Source of the DNA: Bradyrhizobium aeschynomenes
GTDB taxonomy: Bacteria > Pseudomonadota > Alphaproteobacteria > Rhizobiales > Xanthobacteraceae
Length of the DNA stretch: 64,000 nt
Assembly: GCF_013178945.1 (NCBI RefSeq)
Contig: NZ_JABFDM010000004.1
Coordinates: 1 to 64,000 of the forward strand
Direction of reading: 5' to 3'
Shown: one piece after another, positions 59,576 through 64,000 of the stretch
Layout: the number at the start of each line of letters is the position of its first letter
Numbering within the stretch: the stretch's first letter is position 1
Program-made: the position numbers and the translations under genes
Notes under the pieces: model-generated
The model's input: the letters and a program-made list of their open reading frames with translations, nothing else
The model's database searches: none
What the model was told of the DNA's origin: nothing

Positions 59576-61276
59576 TCAGCCGGCGCGCGCGACGTCTCTG
59601 CTGTCGTCGTCGTCGACACCGCCGAAGCCATGCGTAGCCACCGTGTTGCGGCCACGATGCTTGGCGGCATAGAGCGCGGCATCGGCGGCTTCGATCAGAT
59701 CGGCGGACGTCAGTGATTCGTGCGCACGCGTCGAGGCGACTCCGACGCTGACGGTGACGCACCGATGCGCCGAGGTCGCATGCGGCAGCTCCAGGTCGAG
59801 CACGGCGGCACGGACCTGCTCGCCGATTTCGAGCGCCTGCCTCGCGTTCATGCCGGGCAGCAGCAGGCAGAATTCCTCTCCGCCATAGCGGCCTGCAAAG
59901 GCGGTCGTGGAGCCCGCGATCTGCGACAGCGTCTCGCCGAGGCGTGACAGGCAGGCGTCGCCCTCGGGATGTCCATAGGTGTCGTTGTAGAGCTTGAAAT
60001 GATCGACATCGATCATCAGCAGCGACAGCTCGCTGCCGTTCTGCTCGGCGCGCGCCCACTCGATGTCGATCCGGTTCTGGAAGCCGCGCCGGTTGGCAAG
60101 GCCCGAGAGCATGTCGATCGATGCCATCACCGTCAGCCGGTCGTTGGCGGCGATCAGCTCGCGCTCGCGCTGGCCGAGCTTGGCGGCCATCGCGTTGAAG
60201 GATTTCGCCAGCGGCACGAACTCGGAGGGCAGATGCTTGGTCGCGACCCGCGCCGACCAGTGGCCATGGCCGAAGCGCTTGGCGGTGGCGGCGAGCATGT
60301 TGACGGGACGAACGATCAGCTTCTCGGCGGCGATCAGCGCACCCAATAGCACGATCAGGCAGACCAAGCCCGCCTGCAGATAGGCGTTGCGGATCTCGCG
60401 GTCGATCGCGGCGGTCACGCGGGTCTCGTCGATGCTGACGATCAGGCGCGAGCCGGTGTCGGCGATGCGCGTGAAGGTGATGGCGCGCTTGGAGCCGTCA
60501 GCGGCGGTGAAGCTCATCGTCTCCGTCGGCTTGCTCGAGCTCGTCGCCGTCTCGGCGAAGGCCGACAGCAGCGGCACGCTGTCGAGCGGCCGGCCGATCA
60601 GCTCGGTCCGGTCGGCCGGTGCCGCCAGCACGGTTCCCTCGCTGTCGATCAGCACCGCCGTGATGCCCGGGCGATTGCCAAGATTGCTCATGATCTTGGA
60701 CATCCATTCCAGGTTCACGCTGGCGAGCATCACCGCATCCGGCTCACCGGTGATCGCACCGACCGGATAGGCAGCCATCACGATCGGCATGTGGGTCGGC
60801 TTCGACAGCAGATAATCGCTGAAGACGAAATCGCGCGATTCCTGCGCGCCCCGGAAATACGGCCGGTCGCTGAAGTCGAGCCCGACATATTGATTGTTGG
60901 TGGAGCACTGGATGCGGCCGTCGCGGCCGGCGATCATCAGGGTGCGAATCCAGGGCAGCGTCGCCGGCAGGCTGGCCCGCATCATGTCGCAGCTGCGGCT
61001 GACGCCGGTGGCCGACGCCCGGACGTAGGCGGTCGACTTCAGCACGGTCTCGACCGACATGATGACCTCGCGCTGCATGTCGGCACTCTGCCGGGCGAGA
61101 GCAAAGAATTCCTCGGATGCGAGCGCGATCTGCCGGGTCCTGGCGCCTTCCAGCGACCGGGCGCGCTCCAGCATCAGCGGCGCCACCAGGATCAGGGCGA
61201 GCAACGCCAAGCGTGCGCGGATCCCCATCAGCCGGTTCAGCTTCACTCTATTGCGATTGAAGCGGATGCTTGGCAT
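59576..61276 (-). CDS. Membrane diguanylate cyclase with Cache, HAMP and GGDEF domains, no I-site
   Basis: 566 residues from ATG 61276 (AGGGGAAAG upstream). Membrane helix 1 is about 19-36, the periplasmic Cache/PDC domain about 37-295 (MIAGRDGRIQC, DFSDRPYFRGA), helix 2 at 299-318, HAMP at 319-372, and GGDEF at 380-550 with GGEEF at 465-469 and DHFKLYND. The residues before GGEEF are STTA-FAGRY, so the RxxD inhibitory site is missing. It ends 24 bases from the other cyclase gene, tail to tail. Predicted to be an active c-di-GMP synthase controlled by an extracellular ligand. Confidence 0.9.
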   Translation of the reverse strand: MPSIRFNRNRVKLNRLMGIRARLALLALILVAPLMLERARSLEGARTRQIALASEEFFALARQSADMQREVIMSVETVLKSTAYVRASATGVSRSCDMMRASLPATLPWIRTLMIAGRDGRIQCSTNNQYVGLDFSDRPYFRGAQESRDFVFSDYLLSKPTHMPIVMAAYPVGAITGEPDAVMLASVNLEWMSKIMSNLGNRPGITAVLIDSEGTVLAAPADRTELIGRPLDSVPLLSAFAETATSSSKPTETMSFTAADGSKRAITFTRIADTGSRLIVSIDETRVTAAIDREIRNAYLQAGLVCLIVLLGALIAAEKLIVRPVNMLAATAKRFGHGHWSARVATKHLPSEFVPLAKSFNAMAAKLGQRERELIAANDRLTVMASIDMLSGLANRRGFQNRIDIEWARAEQNGSELSLLMIDVDHFKLYNDTYGHPEGDACLSRLGETLSQIAGSTTAFAGRYGGEEFCLLLPGMNARQALEIGEQVRAAVLDLELPHATSAHRCVTVSVGVASTRAHESLTSADLIEAADAALYAAKHRGRNTVATHGFGGVDDDDSRDVARAG

Positions 61277-61311
61277 TTCTTTCCCCTACCCCGGCCGTGA
61301 AGGGTAAGGAG

Positions 61312-61329
61312 AAGGGTTCAAGAACCCTT
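61312..61329. promoter_or_regulatory. Inverted repeat in the divergent cyclase/yggS promoter gap
   Basis: AAGGGTTC-AA-GAACCCTT, two 8-bp arms around a 2-base centre, lies 36 bases from the cyclase start and about 60 before yggS. The size and position fit a dimeric repressor operator; a short RNA hairpin is the alternative. Binding partner unknown. Confidence 0.4.
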
Positions 61330-61389
61330 TCTCGAACTCTGTAAAATTGCACCCAAACCCGTAAATCTACCGATCGACGGACCCCCATC

Positions 61390-62076
61390 GTGCCTGATGC
61401 CTCGAATGCCTCAACCTCGTCTGCCCCTCCGGCCCTTGCCGCCGTCGAGCAGGAGATCCTGCGCGCCTGCCGCGAGGCGAAGCGTGAACGCGCCTCGGTG
61501 ACATTGATTGCCGTCTCAAAGACCTTCGCAGCCGATGCGATCGAGCCGGTGATCGTGGCCGGACAGCGGGATTTTGGTGAAAACCGCGTCCAGGAGGCCA
61601 AGGGCAAGTGGCCGGCGCTGATGGCGGCGCATCCGGGTCTGGTGCTGCACCTGATCGGGCCGCTGCAGTCCAACAAGGCAAAAGAGGCGGTGGCGCTGTT
61701 CGACGCCATCCACTCGGTCGACCGTCCGAGCCTGTGCGCTGCCCTCGCCAAGGAGATTGCGGCCCAGGGTCGGCATCCGCAGCTGTTCGTCCAGATCAAC
61801 ACCGGCGAGGAACCGCAGAAGGCGGGCATCGCGCCCGGCGACGCCGACGCCTTCCTTGCGGCCTGCCACAAGGATTACGGCCTTCAGATTTCAGGCCTGA
61901 TGTGCATTCCGCCGGTCGATGAGGCGCCGGGCCCGCATTTCGCCCTGACGGCCAAGATCGCGGCGCGCAATGGTCTTGCAAATCTCTCGATGGGCATGAG
62001 CGCGGACTTCGCCACCGCGATCCAGTTTGGTGCGACCCACGTGCGGGTCGGCTCGGCGATCTTCGGGCATCGCTGA
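61390..62076 (+). CDS. YggS/PROSC family PLP homeostasis protein
   Basis: 228 residues from GTG 61390. The PLP lysine is residue 44 in LIAVSKTFAADAI. Family features GQRDFGENRVQEAKGKWP, LIGPLQSNKAKEAV, FVQINTGEEPQKAGI, SMGMSADFATAIQFGATHVRVGSAIFG are all present. These proteins bind PLP and keep B6 and amino-acid pools balanced without a known catalytic reaction. It is divergent from the membrane cyclase. Confidence 0.94.
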   Translation: MPDASNASTSSAPPALAAVEQEILRACREAKRERASVTLIAVSKTFAADAIEPVIVAGQRDFGENRVQEAKGKWPALMAAHPGLVLHLIGPLQSNKAKEAVALFDAIHSVDRPSLCAALAKEIAAQGRHPQLFVQINTGEEPQKAGIAPGDADAFLAACHKDYGLQISGLMCIPPVDEAPGPHFALTAKIAARNGLANLSMGMSADFATAIQFGATHVRVGSAIFGHR

Positions 62077-62101
62077 GGCACTTGCCTCGCCTTCCTGCCG
62101 C

Positions 62102-62887
62102 TCATTCGAATTGGACCGACACCCGCCCGAGATCGCCGAAGTCGGCCTCCATCACGTCGCCACTGTCGATCGGCAGCGGCGGATGGCAGGTGCCGGTGGT
62201 GACCACCTGCCCTGCTCGAGCCGGGATGCCGAGCTGCCGCAGCTCGTTGACCAGCCAGGCCAGAGCCACGCGGGGATCGCCGAGCACGTTGCGGCCATGG
62301 CCGATGAAGGTTTCGCCGCGCAGGCTGATGCGCGGCCGCTCCTCGATCAGGTCGCGGCTGCGCCAGTCGGCGGTGGTCGGTTCGCCCAGCACGAACAGAT
62401 GCGCGCAGGCATTGTCGGCGATCAGCTGCGCCTCGCCGGCGCTGACGAAATCGGCGAAGCGCGAATCCGGGATTTCGATTGCGGGGTGCAACGTGGCGAC
62501 GGCGGCGAGCACCTCGGCGACATCATAAGGTGTTGGCCGCGGCGGCAGGTCGACACCGAGGCGGAAGGCGAATTCCGGCTCGGCCACGCGCATGGCGTTG
62601 CCGGCCATGGAAGCGGCGCCGCCCACCGGGAGCACGGTCTCGGCGAGGATCCGCCCGGCCATCGGGCCGGCGACATTGATATGGCGCTGTCCCGCCTCGC
62701 TGGTGGCCGCGATCTTCCAGCCGAACAACGGCTTGTCCGAGTGGTTCTCGAGCGCAGCCTGGATCGCATAGCCTGCGGCGCGGTCATGGGGACGCAGCTC
62801 CGGCGGCAGTTCGGCGAGCTTGCTCCCCTGCTGCCAGTGCGAGCGCAGAATGGCCGAGGCGCCGGCAGGCTGATCGGTCGCGCACAT
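62102..62887 (-). CDS. 2-keto-4-pentenoate hydratase-like protein (FAH superfamily)
   Basis: 261 residues. It has the hydratase signature EPEFAFRLGVDLP with the metal-binding Glu residues, GWKIAATSEAGQRHINVAGPMAGRI, and the C-terminal VVTTGTCHPPLPIDSGDVMEADFGDLGRVSVQF. Such enzymes add water to 2-hydroxypenta-2,4-dienoate or decarboxylate related acids in aromatic meta-cleavage. No other meta-cleavage gene is nearby, so the substrate is unknown. It starts 21 bases from the YkuD gene stop, on the same strand. Confidence 0.87.
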   Translation of the reverse strand: MCATDQPAGASAILRSHWQQGSKLAELPPELRPHDRAAGYAIQAALENHSDKPLFGWKIAATSEAGQRHINVAGPMAGRILAETVLPVGGAASMAGNAMRVAEPEFAFRLGVDLPPRPTPYDVAEVLAAVATLHPAIEIPDSRFADFVSAGEAQLIADNACAHLFVLGEPTTADWRSRDLIEERPRISLRGETFIGHGRNVLGDPRVALAWLVNELRQLGIPARAGQVVTTGTCHPPLPIDSGDVMEADFGDLGRVSVQFE

Positions 62888-62907
62888 GATGTCCTCCCCG
62901 TCTCCCG

Positions 62908-63429
62908 TTATTCGATCACGATCCTGGTGCGCGGGCCGATCCTTTGCAACAGAAGGAGCATCGCAGGCCGGGTCATGGCGACGCAGCCCGCGGTCGGAGC
63001 GAAATGCGGCCGCGCCAGATGCAGGAACACGGCGCTGCCGCGGCCCGCGATCCGGGGCCGCGTGTTGTGGTCGATCTCGACGATGAAGTCGTAAAGATGG
63101 TCCGGGCGCGCCAGCCGGTCGCCGGGCTGGTCACCGCGCCGCCGGATCGGCTGGTTGTAGTGCCGGTCGGCGGGATCCTCGCACCAGGCGTCGTCGGGGC
63201 CGATCAGCCGGACCGGCAGCGAGGTGCGTGGGCGCGGATGCCGGTCGGCGCGCCACCATAGCCGGCGCGGATAGAAGGTCCCGCGCGGAGTGCCGCCGTC
63301 GCCCTCCCGCTTGTTGGCCAGGATGCCGCCACGGCCAAGAGCGACCGGGATGACGTGGCCCCAGACCTTGAGCCAGCCGCGCTGTCGGCACCCGGCCTTG
63401 GTGCTGATCGCGATCAGCGATGCTGGCAT
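62908..63429 (-). CDS. L,D-transpeptidase (YkuD) family protein
   Basis: 173 residues from ATG 63429 (AAAGG upstream); the frame extends to 63486 with no better site. The YkuD catalytic motif is HLARPHFAPTAGCVAM with His137 and nucleophile Cys149; GGTPRGTFYPRRLWW is the typical earlier motif. The family cross-links peptidoglycan or attaches lipoproteins. This member has no clear signal peptide or membrane helix from either start, unlike most L,D-transpeptidases. Neighbour: a hydratase gene downstream. Confidence 0.87.
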   Translation of the reverse strand: MPASLIAISTKAGCRQRGWLKVWGHVIPVALGRGGILANKREGDGGTPRGTFYPRRLWWRADRHPRPRTSLPVRLIGPDDAWCEDPADRHYNQPIRRRGDQPGDRLARPDHLYDFIVEIDHNTRPRIAGRGSAVFLHLARPHFAPTAGCVAMTRPAMLLLLQRIGPRTRIVIE

Positions 63430-63705
63430 GCCACCAACCTTTGTCCATAAAGATATGAAACAACGTGCCTTTTCATTGCCATGCATTGCCCGGCAATTGC
63501 CTTAATGTCGGCGAATGGTCCGCCGCGAGGGTCGACCAGGACATTCATCGCATTCCCTGCCCAATTCTGGAGTAGAGTAGCCGGCGCTTGTGAATCGGTA
63601 ACAGCCCCCTACTTCAAGACGAAACAGGGCTGATGAGCCTGTTTGCCCACCGTTGACGGCGCCACCTCCCGGATTCCCGCCGGCGCCACCAAGAGGATTG
63701 TACCA

Positions 63706-64000
63706 ATGGCCAATGCCCGCAAGATCCTGATCGTGGACGACGACACCGATCTGCGCGACACCCTGATGGAGCAGCTCTCGCTGCATGACGAGTTCGAGGC
63801 CCAGGCGGTGGACACCGGCGCCAAGGGCGCCAGCGCGGCAAAGGCCAATTCCCCCGATCTGGTGCTGATGGATGTCGGCCTGCCCGATACCGATGGCCGC
63901 GAGGTGGTGCGGTCGCTGCGCAAGGGCGGCTTCAAGGCGCCGATCATCATGCTGACCGGGCACGACACTGATTCGGACACGATCCTCGGCCTCGAATCCG
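63706..64000 (+). CDS. Response regulator receiver protein, 3' end outside window
   Basis: The first 98 codons are visible from ATG 63706 (AGAGGA upstream). The receiver domain shows acidic pocket Asp11-Asp13 (ILIVDDDTDLR), phosphoacceptor Asp56 in LVLMDVGLPDTDGRE and the conserved Thr in IIMLTGHDTDSD. An OmpR-type DNA-binding domain is likely to follow but is not in the window. No kinase is adjacent on the visible side. Confidence 0.9.
   Translation, partial: MANARKILIVDDDTDLRDTLMEQLSLHDEFEAQAVDTGAKGASAAKANSPDLVLMDVGLPDTDGREVVRSLRKGGFKAPIIMLTGHDTDSDTILGLES

Overview
The window is a GC-rich stretch of core chromosome from an alphaproteobacterium, most likely Bradyrhizobium or a close relative (Nitrobacteraceae, Hyphomicrobiales). 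The assignment rests on gene order (hisB-DUF2628-hisH-hisA-hisF-hisE-coaA divergent from hslV/hslU; smr-mltA-tim44-secB-dnaQ-coaE-maf-ppsR; rho-mnmE-mnmG-rsmG-parA-parB; leuS-lptE-holA; sdhCDAB), on protein style, and on several families of intergenic palindromes of the kind common in Bradyrhizobium genomes. No genus-level search could be run, so this is inference. I see no prophage, insertion sequence, CRISPR array, tRNA or rRNA gene.

Layout. 1-6.5 kb (all minus): a truncated secreted proline-rich protein, a flavin/PNPOx-like protein coupled to a proline-rich microprotein, an FkbM methyltransferase, a BclA/YddA-type ABC exporter and a hybrid histidine kinase. 6.6-10.1 kb: succinate dehydrogenase, transcribed sdhC-sdhD-sdhA-sdhB. 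10.6-13.4 kb: a small membrane protein, malonyl-CoA synthetase and a divergent SDR. 13.4-14.2 kb: intergenic repeats only. 14.2-16.7 kb: a bamA standing outside its usual lipid A operon. 17.1-17.4 kb: a candidate small RNA and a very large palindrome. 17.6-22.3 kb: aminotransferase, ftsK, lolA. 22.3-28.1 kb: a DUF2336 protein, comM, a small exported protein and a second hybrid kinase. 28.1-28.6 kb: palindromic repeats. 28.6-33.4 kb: coaA and a his cluster. 33.6-36.6 kb: hslV, a DUF2585 membrane protein, a GNAT acetyltransferase and hslU. 36.8-44.8 kb: an unrecognised membrane protein, then envelope, secretion, DNA-repair and CoA genes ending in ppsR.

The centre of interest is 44.8-53.6 kb. 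The 414-bp gap between divergent ppsR and hemJ sits where the Caulobacter origin lies (next to the RP001/ppsR homologue). It carries seven GANTC sites within about 310 bp, an AT-rich patch, degenerate DnaA boxes and a CtrA-like site: I call it a candidate chromosomal oriC. Rho, mnmE, mnmG, rsmG, parA and parB follow, with six parS palindromes (four between mnmE and mnmG, one over the mnmG stop/rsmG start, one inside rsmG coding sequence). Together these look like the origin/centromere region.

53.6-64 kb holds more palindromes, leuS-lptE-holA, two tail-to-tail diguanylate cyclases (one with and one without the inhibitory I-site), a YggS PLP protein, a hydratase, a YkuD protein without an obvious signal peptide, and the start of a response regulator cut by the window end.

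I did not find an obviously new multi-gene system. The best leads are the oriC/parS landscape, the orphan-terminator small RNA candidate at 17.1 kb and the palindromic repeat families.
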